Position numbers and translations under genes: made by a program
The notes under the pieces: model-generated
Told to the model about the DNA's origin: nothing
What the model saw: the letters and a program-made list of their open reading frames with translations, nothing else
Databases searched by the model: none
Assembly: GCA_016716765.1 (NCBI GenBank)
Contig: JADJVA010000025.1
Span: 806,001-870,000 of the forward strand
Length of the DNA stretch: 64,000 bases
Direction: 5' to 3'
From: Bdellovibrionales bacterium
GTDB lineage: Bacteria > Bdellovibrionota > Bdellovibrionia > Bdellovibrionales > UBA1609
Part shown: positions 1 to 9,287 of the stretch, in pieces
Layout of the letters: each line of letters opens with the position of its first letter
How positions within the stretch are numbered: position 1 is the first letter of the stretch

Positions 1-632
1 CAGATAACAGGAGGGAGAGTTTTTAGTCCGTTTCTGTGTAAACACCTTTTCAAAGAGAGCCCCTGATATTGCAGATACGATTTTTTTGAGATATCAATCA
101 AAGAGTGTCCGGGGGATTGCATTTGAGCTGTTGTTCTTACGGGAATGGCGGTTAGCTTTTCGGCGATAACTAAATCGATGAGGGCCTGGTTCACCATTGG
201 CAGCTGATGGACGTGTTCATGACTATCGAGGTGATCAGGATTTCGGTGAAATGTTTGTCGAAATCTATTGAGTTGTGCTTGGAGTTCATCCTGTATTGCC
301 CTCGTGTCTAAGGATCCTCGAAAGGCTCGAAGGGCCAAATCTATCGAGCTCCGAAAGTGACCCTGACGATCGATGAGTCCACTGCGAGGAGACGGTGTCG
401 TTAAGGGTCTTCCCGCTTTTCCCGTAAGGGTAAAATGAATTCCTATTTTTAGATTCTCAATTTCCAGTTGGTGAGCGTCTCTGCTAAAATCTGAATAGAC
501 GGTCATGCAGGAAACGGCACTGAGAATTTTACGGGAAGCCAAATTAATAATTGCTGAATTCACAGAAGACGAAAGACCAAAATCGTCTGCGACAATAAAG
601 GGCCGAGGTACAAGATCAGGAATTAAATTCAA
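1..632 (-). CDS. ChbG/HpnK (YdjC) family carbohydrate deacetylase, partial
   Basis: The reverse strand has an open frame that runs off the left edge of the window, so the C-terminus is missing. About 210 residues are visible against a usual length of about 250-290. Near the N-terminus is ADDFGLSSSVN, the metal-binding Asp-Asp motif of the YdjC/ChbG/HpnK family. It is followed by GIHFTLTGKAGRPL and later HLDSHEHVHQLP, whose histidines complete the metal site. Known members remove N-acetyl groups from chito-oligosaccharides or hopanoid precursors; the substrate here cannot be told. The start is uncertain: no ATG precedes the motif, and a TTG at 630-632 gives a typical short N-terminus, with another TTG at 642-644. 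It lies directly downstream of the ABC exporter pair on the same strand and is probably cotranscribed with it. Confidence 0.75.
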   Translation of the reverse strand, partial: MNLIPDLVPRPFIVADDFGLSSSVNSAIINLASRKILSAVSCMTVYSDFSRDAHQLEIENLKIGIHFTLTGKAGRPLTTPSPRSGLIDRQGHFRSSIDLALRAFRGSLDTRAIQDELQAQLNRFRQTFHRNPDHLDSHEHVHQLPMVNQALIDLVIAEKLTAIPVRTTAQMQSPGHSLIDISKKSYLQYQGLSLKRCLHRNGLKTLPPVI

Positions 633-676
633 TTGAGAATTCAATTTTGAGTTTAAGTGAACGTCGAAATTTGATT

Positions 677-2500
677 TCAGATTTGACTCAAGCAGGAAGG
701 TTCCCTTTTTTTCTTGAATTGCGATGTGTAAAGATCAAAATACTTTGCCTCTAAGTTCATTAACTCTGTGTGAGAGCCTATCTCATGAAGCTGGCCATGA
801 TCAAGGACGGCGATGCGATCGCAGTTTAAAATTGTCGATAAGCGGTGAGCAATAATGACACTCGTGCGGCCACTGATAACTCTTTGGGTCGCGTCTTGAA
901 TCAGCTTTTCACTGATGGAGTCAATGTTTGCTGTGGCCTCATCGAGAATCAGAATATCAGGGTTGAATGCGAGCACTCGAGCGAAAGCAATGAGCTGTCT
1001 CTCTCCAACGCTCAAATTAATCCCCCTTTCTTCAACATCTGCATCAAGTCCACCCTTGTGCGTTTGGAGTAGTTTCAGACATCCGGCCTCATTTGCAGCA
1101 TTTTCGACCTGTTTGCGAGAGATTCGAGGGTCATTGAGGCAAATATTTCCCGCAATAGTGCCTTTGAATATAAAATTCTCCTGAAGTACGACTCCGACTC
1201 TTCGGCGCCACTCGCGGGGTGAAACAGACCGCAAATCGCGTCCCTCAATGATGATACTTCCACTCGTGTGATCATAGAGGCGCTGCAAAAGAGAAATTAA
1301 GGTGGTCTTACCACTTCCTGTGCGTCCCACGAGGGCCAATGATTCGCCCTGGCGGATGTCCAAATTAATGTCCTTTAGGGCCCATGGGCCGTTCGGGGAA
1401 TAGCGGTGAGAGAGTTCCCGAATTTGAATTTTTCCAGACAAGCGTTCACTGGGCAATGAGTCTCCATCGAGGGGTTCCGGAGGTTCATCCATGAGGGAAA
1501 ATATTCGATCGGCACTTGCCAAGCCATTTTGAAATTGAGTGTATCGTTCGAGAATCGTCTTGAGAGGCTGGAAAAAACTCTGAACCATAAGTAGAAAAGT
1601 TGTGAGTGCACCCAAAGAGAGGCCAAGCTCTTCACGATAGAGTCCGCCAAAAAATAAGGCCGTCGTCATGGCAATAACGTTAAACAATTCGATGATCGGC
1701 CAAAGCAGGGCAAATAAGCGAACGGTCTTTAGATTGAGTTTTTTGAATTCTTCTGAGTAGCGATTGAATTCGCTTTGTCGATCATCAGTTTTGTGGAAAA
1801 GCTGGAGAACCTTAAGTCCGTTGAGACTCTCGGCCGTAAAGGCATTGATTGTAGCCAATTTGCGCTTAGCATCTCTAAACACAAATCTAATTTTCCGGCT
1901 CAGGTGAACGCAAAGGAGTGTTAAGACCGGAGCAACCGCCGTTGTAATCAAAGCGAGCTTCAATGATATGAATGACATAGCGATAAAAATAGCGAGCATT
2001 TCGATACTGCTCACGATGACAGCCGTAATTCCCAGACTGAAGAGCTCTCCGAGTGCAGCAATGTCGTTTGTCACTCTTGTGACCGTTCTTCCCACAGGGT
2101 TTTTATCAAAATAGGTGAGGGGTAGACTTTGAACGTGAGAAATTAATTTTTCACGCAAATCATAGAGCACTCGGTTGCCCAGTCGCTGAATACCGTAGGT
2201 TTGAGCAAAGTGCAGAGTTGACCTCAGTATTTCTAAAACGAGGTAAACACAGGCGGCCTGATAGACAAGGGAAAGGTCGTCTTTTCTGATCCCCTCGTCT
2301 ATGGCGTGACCAAAAACAACTGGCATAAGTCGTCCTGTGACGACATAACTGAGAATAACCAAAATCAGAATAATAAATCCATAGCTGTGGTTCCACAGCA
2401 ACGGCCATATTCTTTTCATAAAGGACAGGAATCCTAACTGGTGTTGGATATGCTCTTCGTCAAGGAAAGATCGGTCTAAATTGCGTTTCTTAGCGCTCAT
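677..2500 (-). CDS. MdlB-like ABC exporter subunit (fused membrane and ATPase domains)
   Basis: An ABC-type half transporter in the inner membrane. Six membrane segments lie in about residues 40-330, then an ATPase domain with Walker A GRTGSGKTT, signature LSVGERQ and Walker B ILILDEATANID with an intact catalytic Glu. The LSVGE variant signature and DEATANID are typical of E. coli MdlB. The in-frame ATG at 2512 is possible, but the ATG at 2500 has GGGAG six bases upstream and is preferred (607 aa). The gene starts just before the stop of the upstream MdlA-like gene, which implies translational coupling and a heterodimer. Such pairs export drugs, lipids or peptides; the substrate here is unknown. 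Confidence 0.88.
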   Translation of the reverse strand: MSAKKRNLDRSFLDEEHIQHQLGFLSFMKRIWPLLWNHSYGFIILILVILSYVVTGRLMPVVFGHAIDEGIRKDDLSLVYQAACVYLVLEILRSTLHFAQTYGIQRLGNRVLYDLREKLISHVQSLPLTYFDKNPVGRTVTRVTNDIAALGELFSLGITAVIVSSIEMLAIFIAMSFISLKLALITTAVAPVLTLLCVHLSRKIRFVFRDAKRKLATINAFTAESLNGLKVLQLFHKTDDRQSEFNRYSEEFKKLNLKTVRLFALLWPIIELFNVIAMTTALFFGGLYREELGLSLGALTTFLLMVQSFFQPLKTILERYTQFQNGLASADRIFSLMDEPPEPLDGDSLPSERLSGKIQIRELSHRYSPNGPWALKDINLDIRQGESLALVGRTGSGKTTLISLLQRLYDHTSGSIIIEGRDLRSVSPREWRRRVGVVLQENFIFKGTIAGNICLNDPRISRKQVENAANEAGCLKLLQTHKGGLDADVEERGINLSVGERQLIAFARVLAFNPDILILDEATANIDSISEKLIQDATQRVISGRTSVIIAHRLSTILNCDRIAVLDHGQLHEIGSHTELMNLEAKYFDLYTSQFKKKREPSCLSQI

Positions 2501-4352
2501 TAGAACTCCCATTTTCGGACTGCAATGCCACGAAACGCAAATAGGTGGGACTTCTGAGGAGTAATTCTTGATGTGTGCCTATTGCTTCCATTTCGCCACC
2601 ATTGAGAACGACAATGCGATCAGCCCATTGCAAACTGGAAACTCGGTGGGACACAATAAGGAGAGTGATAGATAAATTGTGATTTGTGACTCTTTGCCGA
2701 AGATTTTCGAGAATATTTTTCTCGGTTTTCGCATCGACAGCGCTCAGTGAATCATCAAATATCAAGAGGGGGGAGTCAGTCATCAGGGCGCGCGCAATTG
2801 TGAGCCGTTGTTTTTGACCTCCCGATAAATTGACGCCTCGTTCTCCGAGGTAGGCGTCATATTTTTCAGGGATCTCGTTGATCTCTTCGGCGATATTAAC
2901 GAGCTGGCTGAGAGCATGAATTTCATCCATGGACCATTCCTGGCGAGCTAACGCCATGTTTTCCTGGATGGGCTTAGAAAATAAAAATGGGTCCTGGGGG
3001 ACAATGCTGACTGTTCGGCGGAGAGAAATCTTTCTCAGTTGTTCGATTGAAATACCGTTATAAAGTATGGAGTTCGGCGAGACAGGGTAGAGTCGACAGA
3101 GCAGATCCACGAGAGTTGACTTTCCGGCCCCTGTTTCTCCAACTATGCCAATGGTCTCGCCGGCTTCAATTTTGAATGAGATATTTCGAAGAGCAGGATG
3201 ATTTGTTCCAGGATAGGTAAAGCAAAGATCCCTGATTTCTAGGTTTGAAAATTTATCCAACTGATGTTGTCCGGAATCAGGAACATCGCTTGCTATTTTA
3301 AGAAGGTCAGCAATTCGAGCAAAGGAAGCCTTGCCCTGCTGAACGTGATTAAATCCGATGCCGAGGGCCGACATGGGCCAAATCATGCGTTGAATATACT
3401 GATAAAAGGAAAAAAATGCGCCGAGAGAAACAGTGCCCTTCATGACTTCCGGAGCGCCGATGGCCAAAAGGATAACTGAACCAATTGCCACGCTCATTTC
3501 CATGACGGGGGGAAAGCAGGCATCGATTTTTGCAACTTGGTTGCAAGCCAATTGGTAGTTTTTGTTAAATTGGTTAAACAGCCTAGTCTGATTGATCTCT
3601 TGGGCATAACTCTTAATCACACGGATTCCAGAAACAATTTCCTGTGCCGCTCCTGACATCGCTGCAAATTTTTCTTGTTGCTGACTAAAGTTTTCGTAGA
3701 TGAGTTTGAGGATGCGAGCCACCACGGGAGGCACGATCGGCATGAGAATTAAAGTTTTCCAGGTCCACGAAACAGATAGCGACATCATGAGAGGTGGCAC
3801 AATAAGGAGAATAAAAAGCGCATCAGCAATGACGAGAGTCCCAGGACCGATCGCCATGCGGAAGGAGTTGACATCGTTGGTGATCAAGCTCATCAACTCG
3901 CCGACAGAACGTCTTTGGTAAAAGCTGGGACCAAGGTCCAAAAATTTATCGAAGGCACGATTGCGTAGATCTTCTGCAACTCCGTGGTGGAATTTTCCCC
4001 AGAACACTCGCCAAAGGTATCGAAAAAGGGCCAAGAAAAGGGCTGTTGCAACTAAGAAGGCAACGGTTCGAGCAAGTGTCTGCCAGCCGGCCTTCTGTGA
4101 AATCTGATCGATGGCGAGACCGATGATGTATGGGGGTAAAGCATCAAAGAGGTTTGTAAAAAACAAGGTGACTAATCCTAAAGAGAAAACCCGCCAATTT
4201 TTGGAGAAATAATAGAAGAAAGGGCGATTCAAAAGCAGGCGCTCATCTGCCTCTCTCTCTGATGGCGATAAAGGGCGCTGGGTCTGTTCAGAGGTCTGCA
4301 AGTGATCTCCACGCATAGCGACAACCAGCTGAGAATTCAGCTTTTGTTTCAA
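2490..4352 (-). CDS. MdlA-like ABC exporter subunit with a degenerate ATPase site
   Basis: Partner half transporter (620 aa): membrane domain about residues 50-340, then Walker A GETGAGKST, signature LSGGQKQ and Walker B LLIFDDSLSAVD. The residue after the Walker B Asp is Asp instead of the catalytic Glu. In heterodimeric exporters of the MdlAB or TM287/288 type this marks one non-hydrolysing site, while the partner keeps the Glu. The start used is a TTG at 4352 without a clear ribosome binding site; an ATG at 4316 is an alternative that would only shorten the hydrophilic N-terminus. Gene order mdlA then mdlB matches E. coli. Confidence 0.88.
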   Translation of the reverse strand: MKQKLNSQLVVAMRGDHLQTSEQTQRPLSPSEREADERLLLNRPFFYYFSKNWRVFSLGLVTLFFTNLFDALPPYIIGLAIDQISQKAGWQTLARTVAFLVATALFLALFRYLWRVFWGKFHHGVAEDLRNRAFDKFLDLGPSFYQRRSVGELMSLITNDVNSFRMAIGPGTLVIADALFILLIVPPLMMSLSVSWTWKTLILMPIVPPVVARILKLIYENFSQQQEKFAAMSGAAQEIVSGIRVIKSYAQEINQTRLFNQFNKNYQLACNQVAKIDACFPPVMEMSVAIGSVILLAIGAPEVMKGTVSLGAFFSFYQYIQRMIWPMSALGIGFNHVQQGKASFARIADLLKIASDVPDSGQHQLDKFSNLEIRDLCFTYPGTNHPALRNISFKIEAGETIGIVGETGAGKSTLVDLLCRLYPVSPNSILYNGISIEQLRKISLRRTVSIVPQDPFLFSKPIQENMALARQEWSMDEIHALSQLVNIAEEINEIPEKYDAYLGERGVNLSGGQKQRLTIARALMTDSPLLIFDDSLSAVDAKTEKNILENLRQRVTNHNLSITLLIVSHRVSSLQWADRIVVLNGGEMEAIGTHQELLLRSPTYLRFVALQSENGSSNER

Positions 4353-4443
4353 TTTTATAAATTTTCAAAGGCCACTCTATAATGGCTAATTTGACCGAGA
4401 TCAGAGGTCAACATGATTATTGGCGGGAGAGCATTTTGCGAAT

Positions 4444-4473
4444 CAAGAGTCCCGTTTGACGACGGGACTCTTG
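4444..4473 (-). terminator. hairpin downstream of the subtilase gene
   Basis: A perfect 12 bp inverted repeat (4444-4455 with 4462-4473, 6-base loop) lies 23 bases after the peptidase stop codon and before the ABC gene. It is GC-rich (AGTCCCGT core), but the reverse-strand sequence after it is ATTCGC, not a U run. It is therefore a transcript-end stabiliser or a factor-assisted terminator rather than a textbook intrinsic terminator. Confidence 0.4.
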
Positions 4474-4496
4474 GACAATTTCCTTTAGTGATTCAT

Positions 4497-6026
4497 TCAG
4501 TGATTTATCAAATTGCGAACGTCCAACTTTCCGCCGGAAGCCACTTTGCCGCCAAGAGCAGGTATGCTCTGCGTATTTTGAAGGATGGCGTTTTTGACTT
4601 CCTTCCAAGTCTTAGTTGGGTTTCTCGACCAATAGAGGGCTGCTGCGCCAGCAACGTGAGGAGCTGCCATCGACGTTCCATCCCAGGTGGCTTTGATTCC
4701 AAAAAGATCGATGACGAGATCATTGTACTTGTTGCCAACCATGGTTGAAAATACGGCAACCCCAGGAGCGGCAATATCGACGGAGTTGACTCCCCAGTTT
4801 GAAAAACTGCCGAGGCTATCATTTTTATCAATAGCAGCAACACTGATGATAATGTCGTCTGGATAGCTGGCGGGGTAGCCTGGCCGAGAGTCTGTATCGT
4901 TATTGTAGCCAACACCATTGTGTCCATTTCCGGCGGCTGCAATGAACAAGCTTCCCTTTGATTCGGAATACGCGATTGCATCTCGCAAGGCTTTGTTTTC
5001 GGTTGATTCAGCCGGATCTTCGCCTTCGGATCCCCAAGAGTTGTTTGAGACAATTGCCCCGTTGTCGACCGCGTAGCGGATCGCCTTTATCGCATCGGCC
5101 GTCGTCCCCTGTCCCTTTTCAGTTAAGAAACGCAAGGCCATGATTTTGATGTTGTTGTCGGCAACTCCAACAATACCTTTGCCGTTGTGAGATCTTGCAG
5201 CTACACAACCCGCAACGTGTGTCCCATGTCCGGGGTTTCCACCACCAAAAAGAAGATCGGTGGGAGGAACAGTGAGATCAAATGGCTTATTGTCATTGGA
5301 AGCAAAATCCCATCCAACGACATCATCGATAAATCCGTTGTTGTCATCATCAAGGCCGTTGTTGGACTTGTCTTTTCCCTGCGCATCTGTTCCAGTTTCG
5401 CCTGGATTTTTCCAGATATTATCGACAAGGTCCTCGTGTGTGTAGTCAACTCCTGTGTCAATGACAGCGACCGTGATAGACTGGGTAGCTGGTTTAATTT
5501 TCCACACCTCGGCCACTCCCATGCCGTTCATGCCCCATTGCCGACCGTAGAGACTGTCGTTTCCGGCTCCTCCGCTTCCTGTGATGGGAATAGGAGGATT
5601 GTCAGGAATGCGACCTGTAGCTCCTGCTTCATTGCGGTCCTGGTCTGTTTCACGAGAGGGAAATGAAAGAAGGGCATCGCCGAAGAATTTTGCTGCGGTT
5701 AGCCTTATCTGCTGGAGTTGGCTTGAAGGTTTGATCTGAAAGGTCTCAAGCAAGCTGATTCGATAATTGGGCTGTACATTAACTATGTCTGGATTTTGTC
5801 GCAAGCCTGCTACATTGAAACCAGCCAGATTGTTTGCAGGCGGTTGGATCCGAATCCAATTGTTCAATCCCAGATCTTCTATCTTTGTTCCCGCTGGAAT
5901 GAAGCTAAATATTTTTAAGGGTTGAGATCTGAGTTCGGGCGATATTTGGACAAGGTAATCACCTGTTGGGCCAGAGGCCCATGCCGTGAAGCTCCACAGT
6001 ATTGTGGAAAAAAGAGCTGCTTTCAT
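4497..6026 (-). CDS. secreted S8 family serine peptidase (subtilase)
   Basis: 509 aa. The N-terminus is a signal peptide (MKAALFSTILWSFTAWASG). A region to about residue 130 resembles an inhibitor I9-type propeptide and is followed by a Pro/Gly linker. The catalytic domain shows the full triad context: Asp in VAVIDTGVDYTHEDL, His in GHGTHVAGCVAA, and Ser in GTSMAAPHVAGAAALYW. The product is likely exported to the periplasm or outside and activated by propeptide removal. The start is set by a strong GGAGGGGG sequence six bases before the ATG. It is transcribed singly, with a 540 bp upstream region shared with the divergent nuo operon. In predatory relatives such proteases are thought to digest prey protein; here that is only inference. 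Confidence 0.92.
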   Translation of the reverse strand: MKAALFSTILWSFTAWASGPTGDYLVQISPELRSQPLKIFSFIPAGTKIEDLGLNNWIRIQPPANNLAGFNVAGLRQNPDIVNVQPNYRISLLETFQIKPSSQLQQIRLTAAKFFGDALLSFPSRETDQDRNEAGATGRIPDNPPIPITGSGGAGNDSLYGRQWGMNGMGVAEVWKIKPATQSITVAVIDTGVDYTHEDLVDNIWKNPGETGTDAQGKDKSNNGLDDDNNGFIDDVVGWDFASNDNKPFDLTVPPTDLLFGGGNPGHGTHVAGCVAARSHNGKGIVGVADNNIKIMALRFLTEKGQGTTADAIKAIRYAVDNGAIVSNNSWGSEGEDPAESTENKALRDAIAYSESKGSLFIAAAGNGHNGVGYNNDTDSRPGYPASYPDDIIISVAAIDKNDSLGSFSNWGVNSVDIAAPGVAVFSTMVGNKYNDLVIDLFGIKATWDGTSMAAPHVAGAAALYWSRNPTKTWKEVKNAILQNTQSIPALGGKVASGGKLDVRNLINH

Positions 6027-6162
6027 ATTTCCCCCTCCATAGGTGTTTTGACGATCTCTCAGGGCTTTGGCTCTCAGTCCTTTTGAGAGCTTTCTGCCGT
6101 GGAATCCAAACTCAGGCGAGACCGCCAGTTTCGTTATGGGAGATTCTATCTATAACCTTTGC

Positions 6163-6183
6163 CTGGTTTCAAATTGAAACCAG
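6163..6183. promoter_or_regulatory. 21 bp palindrome, possible operator
   Basis: CTGGTTTCAA-A-TTGAAACCAG is a perfect 10 bp inverted repeat with a single central base, about 140 bases upstream of the subtilase start. Its size and symmetry fit a dimeric repressor site. No matching regulator gene is adjacent, so the role is inferred from symmetry alone. Confidence 0.3.
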
Positions 6184-6349
6184 ATGGAAGATAAAAACTG
6201 GTCCGATCTTGAAGCGGAGCAAAATATTTAGCGGGACATGAGGGCCTGCTTTCGCCAAAGGATTAACGCGGAATATTATGAATTGAGGGAGGTGTCTCAT
6301 GAGGGCAAGTGAAGGACAAAGTGAGGCTGAAGGATTCAGATATTCTAAG

Positions 6350-6378
6350 GATAGTGACTCCCAATGATAGTGACTCCC
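6350..6378. repeat. 13 bp direct repeat, 16 bp period
   Basis: GATAGTGACTCCC occurs at 6350-6362 and again at 6366-6378. The 16 bp spacing puts the two copies about one and a half helical turns apart. It could be a pair of binding half-sites or a chance duplication. Confidence 0.45.
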
Positions 6379-6500
6379 CATGTGAAGGGTGTTACTACCT
6401 TAAAGGCTTAGGAAGATTAGCAATTCAGTCTTAATGAACGCGTTTATCATTGCTGATCTTCTTCAATCAACTTCTGTTGCAGATAATTTGGTTCCTCCTT

Positions 6501-6526
6501 CTTGATTATTTTTGATCAAGTATAAT
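6501..6526 (+). promoter_or_regulatory. candidate nuo promoter -10 box with adjacent dyad
   Basis: A perfect TATAAT lies at 6521-6526, 41 bases before the nuoB start. Directly upstream is the dyad CTTGAT-N8-ATCAAG (6501-6520), which covers the spacer and could hold a regulator. No good -35 box is seen at the standard distance, so activation by a bound protein is possible. Confidence 0.35.
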
Positions 6527-6566
6527 TCGGCAAATTCTCGCCGTTTTTTAAGGAGGAGAGAGAGGA

Positions 6567-7115
6567 GTGAGTATGGCTCAATCAGCGGTTGCCACGCGGC
6601 AGATAGATCGGGAGCTTGTTGAAGCGACACGTTCCTTTGCCTTTACAACTCAGATAGACAAGATCATTGCCTGGGGACGTCGGAATTCACTTTGGCCCAT
6701 GCCCTACGGAACCGCCTGCTGTGGAATTGAGTTGATGTCAGTTATGGGCCCACGTTACGACTTGGCTCGGTTTGGAGCTGAAGTTGTGCGCTTTTCTCCT
6801 CGCCAGGCAGATCTTTTATTGGTGGCGGGCACAATTACCGAAAAAATGGCTCCCATTATTTCTCGGGTTTATGAGCAAATGTTGGAGCCTAAATATGTCA
6901 TTGCGATGGGAGCTTGTGCCTCGTCAGGCGGTTTTTATCGCGCCTATCATGTTTTGCAAGGAGTAGATAAAGTGGTTCCTGTCGATGTCTACGTTCCGGG
7001 TTGCCCCCCGACGCCTGAAGCAGTTCTTGACGGAGTGATGGTGATACAAAAAATGATTTCAGATGGGGCTGCTCGGCCCTGGAGAGATAATTGGGTTCCT
7101 GGGAGTTATAGGTAA
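6567..7115 (+). CDS. nuoB: NADH-quinone oxidoreductase subunit B
   Basis: 182 aa complex I subunit carrying the terminal [4Fe-4S] cluster N2 that passes electrons to quinone. The ligands are visible: the Cys pair in TACCGIELMSVMGPRYD, Cys in GACASSGG and Cys in PGCPPTPEAV. Length and motifs are normal. The frame opens with GTG at 6567, and an ATG two codons on (6573) is about equally good; an AAGGAGG/GAGG stretch lies upstream. It is the first gene of the operon; nuoA, usually first, is not present. Confidence 0.95.
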   Translation: MSMAQSAVATRQIDRELVEATRSFAFTTQIDKIIAWGRRNSLWPMPYGTACCGIELMSVMGPRYDLARFGAEVVRFSPRQADLLLVAGTITEKMAPIISRVYEQMLEPKYVIAMGACASSGGFYRAYHVLQGVDKVVPVDVYVPGCPPTPEAVLDGVMVIQKMISDGAARPWRDNWVPGSYR

Positions 7116-7120
7116 TTGGT

Positions 7121-8797
7121 ATGAATATAATCGAAATTTTACGTGCGGATCTAAGTAAAAAATTTATCGATAACACTTTTGAATATTCCTATGTGTTCGG
7201 CAACAATGTGCTGAGCCTCCCTAAGGGTCAAATTTTGTCTGTCTTGGAGCATCTAAAGAGTTCAGGGCGTTTTGATTTTTTGATGCAAGTGGCTGGCGCT
7301 GACTTTCCTGAGCGCAAACGCCGATTCGAAATTGTTTACGAATTGTTTTCTTCCAAAGACTTCAGTCGTTGTCGACTGAAAACTCAGGTTGGCGAGGATG
7401 AGTCGATTGATTCAGTGATCTCGATTTGGAAGTGCGCCGATTGGTTTGAACGTGAAATTTACGATATGTATGGTGTGCGTTTTGCGGGCCACCCTAACCT
7501 TCGTCGTATTCTTGTTCATCACCAGTTTGTTGGACACCCTTTGCGCAAGGACTACCCAGCAGATAGACAGCAACATTGCACAGAGGCAATGCCCATTCAT
7601 TTCGATAATGATGATCGCTACAAAGATGATGGTCGAGATTTGGTGCCTCTGAATATTGGACCTTCCCATCCCGCGACACATGGGACACTTCGGGTGATGG
7701 CGGCCTTGGACGGAGAAAAAGTTCACAGAGCCGGCGTTGAGTTAGGTTACCTTCACCGATGTTTTGAGAAGATGGCCGAAACTCATCCCTATAATCAAGT
7801 GATACCCTTCACAGATCGTCTCAATTACTGCTCGGCTCCGATGAACAATATCGGCTATTGTAAAGCTGTTGAAAAAATGATGAACGTGGAAATTCCACCT
7901 CGCGCTCAGGCGATGCGAATTATTTTGGCTGAATTGTCTCGCATCATTGATCACCTTGTTTGCATTGGGGCAAATGCGGTTGATTTGGGGGCTTTGACTG
8001 GTTTTTTTCATCTCTTTACCTATCGGGAAAAGGTCTATACACTTTTTGAAAAACTTTGTGGCGCTCGTTTGACGGTTGCACTGACTCGGATAGGTGGCAT
8101 GGCCCAGGATGCCCCAGAGGGGTGGTTCGATGAGGTTTGGCAATTTTGCAGGGAGATGCGCAAAGGAGTGGATGATCTTGATATCCTCCTCACTGGGAAT
8201 AAAATCTGGATCAAAAGAACCCGTGATGTGGGGGCGATAACGGCCGAGAATGCGATCGAATGGGGCTATACAGGGCCTTGTTTGCGTGCTGCAGGTGTCA
8301 GTCTGGATTTGCGCAAAGCGACTCCTTATTATGGCTACGAGACTCTTGATTTTCAAATTCCGATTGGGACAAATGGTGATGTCTTTGATCGATACTTGGT
8401 GCGGGTTGCCGAAATGCGGGAATCTCTGAAGATTATCGAGCAGGTGGCAAAAAATGTTCCGGGAGGCGATTACGCGGTCAGGGACAGGGGGATCACTCTC
8501 CCTGAGAAAAAAGATGTTTATGGGAACATCGAAGGTCTCATGAATCATTTTATGCTTGTTATCAAGGGACTGCGTCCTCCCGTTGGTGAGATCTACGATG
8601 CAACTGAAGCCGCGAACGGAGAGTTGGGATTTTGGCTCATCAGCGATGGAAGTGCCAATCCCTATCGGCTGAAGGTTCGTCCCCCTTGTTTTGCTATTTA
8701 CCAATCGTTTGTTGAGCAGGTGACCGGTGGTCAGGTGGCTGATGTCATCGCCATATTGGGCAGTCAAAATCTAATCGCGTGTGAATTGGATCGCTAA
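7121..8797 (+). CDS. nuoCD: NADH-quinone oxidoreductase fused subunits C and D
   Basis: 558 aa fusion. Residues 1 to about 165 are NuoC (30 kDa subunit; signature GHPLRKDYP). From about residue 175 it is NuoD (49 kDa subunit; LNIGPSHPATHGTLRV near its start), which lines the quinone site. A fused NuoCD also occurs in E. coli. It starts 5 bases after nuoB. No insertion or frameshift is seen. The protein sits at the membrane-proximal end of the peripheral arm. Confidence 0.95.
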   Translation: MNIIEILRADLSKKFIDNTFEYSYVFGNNVLSLPKGQILSVLEHLKSSGRFDFLMQVAGADFPERKRRFEIVYELFSSKDFSRCRLKTQVGEDESIDSVISIWKCADWFEREIYDMYGVRFAGHPNLRRILVHHQFVGHPLRKDYPADRQQHCTEAMPIHFDNDDRYKDDGRDLVPLNIGPSHPATHGTLRVMAALDGEKVHRAGVELGYLHRCFEKMAETHPYNQVIPFTDRLNYCSAPMNNIGYCKAVEKMMNVEIPPRAQAMRIILAELSRIIDHLVCIGANAVDLGALTGFFHLFTYREKVYTLFEKLCGARLTVALTRIGGMAQDAPEGWFDEVWQFCREMRKGVDDLDILLTGNKIWIKRTRDVGAITAENAIEWGYTGPCLRAAGVSLDLRKATPYYGYETLDFQIPIGTNGDVFDRYLVRVAEMRESLKIIEQVAKNVPGGDYAVRDRGITLPEKKDVYGNIEGLMNHFMLVIKGLRPPVGEIYDATEAANGELGFWLISDGSANPYRLKVRPPCFAIYQSFVEQVTGGQVADVIAILGSQNLIACELDR

Positions 8798-8809
8798 GGA
8801 GTCTGCAAT

Positions 8810-9283
8810 ATGTTTGAGCTTTCGAAGGATGGCCTTGAATTTGTTAATAAGGAAATGAAGCGATATGAGACAAAGCGATCGGCTATCATTCCTTGTCTTT
8901 TCAAAATCCAAGAAGAAAATGGTGGCTGGGTAAGTCCGGAGAGCATACTCTATCTGGCAAAAATAATGGATGTTCCTGAGTCTTGGGTTCACGAAGTATC
9001 GAGTTTTTATACAATGTTCAATCAGGAGCCCGTCGGTAGATTTCATGTGCAGGTCTGCTGCAATATCTCATGTGCGATGAATGGTGGACGTGAGTTGGCT
9101 GACCACTTGGTAAAGTCCCTGAATATCGGTGAGGAGGGGATGAGCCCAGAAGGGCGATATACAGTCACACGAGTTGAATGCCTCGGGTCTTGCGGGACAG
9201 CGCCCATGATGCAAGTCAATGACGACTACCACGAAAATCTCACCCCAGACAAAGCAGTTAAGATTCTGCGAGAATTGGAATGA
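8810..9283 (+). CDS. nuoE: NADH-quinone oxidoreductase subunit E
   Basis: 157 aa thioredoxin-like [2Fe-2S] protein of the NADH dehydrogenase module. The four ligands are seen as C-x4-C in VCCNISCAMNGG and C-x3-C in ECLGSCGTAPMM. An AAGGAG sequence precedes the ATG. It is adjacent to nuoF, with which it forms the electron input module. Confidence 0.95.
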   Translation: MFELSKDGLEFVNKEMKRYETKRSAIIPCLFKIQEENGGWVSPESILYLAKIMDVPESWVHEVSSFYTMFNQEPVGRFHVQVCCNISCAMNGGRELADHLVKSLNIGEEGMSPEGRYTVTRVECLGSCGTAPMMQVNDDYHENLTPDKAVKILRELE

Positions 9284-9287
9284 ACTG

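Larger units (their letters stand above)
6027..6566. other. 540 bp divergent intergenic region
   Basis: It holds the upstream sequences of the subtilase (minus) and the nuo operon (plus). I see a perfect 21 bp palindrome at 6163-6183, a 13 bp direct repeat at 6350-6378, and a TATAAT box at 6521-6526 just before nuoB. The short open frames here have no ribosome binding sites or family resemblance, so I call no gene. Confidence 0.5.

Noticed and set aside
7742..8767. 341-codon open frame on the minus strand opposite nuoCD
   Set aside because: It is the reverse-strand shadow of a strongly conserved gene, has no ribosome binding site and no recognisable motif.
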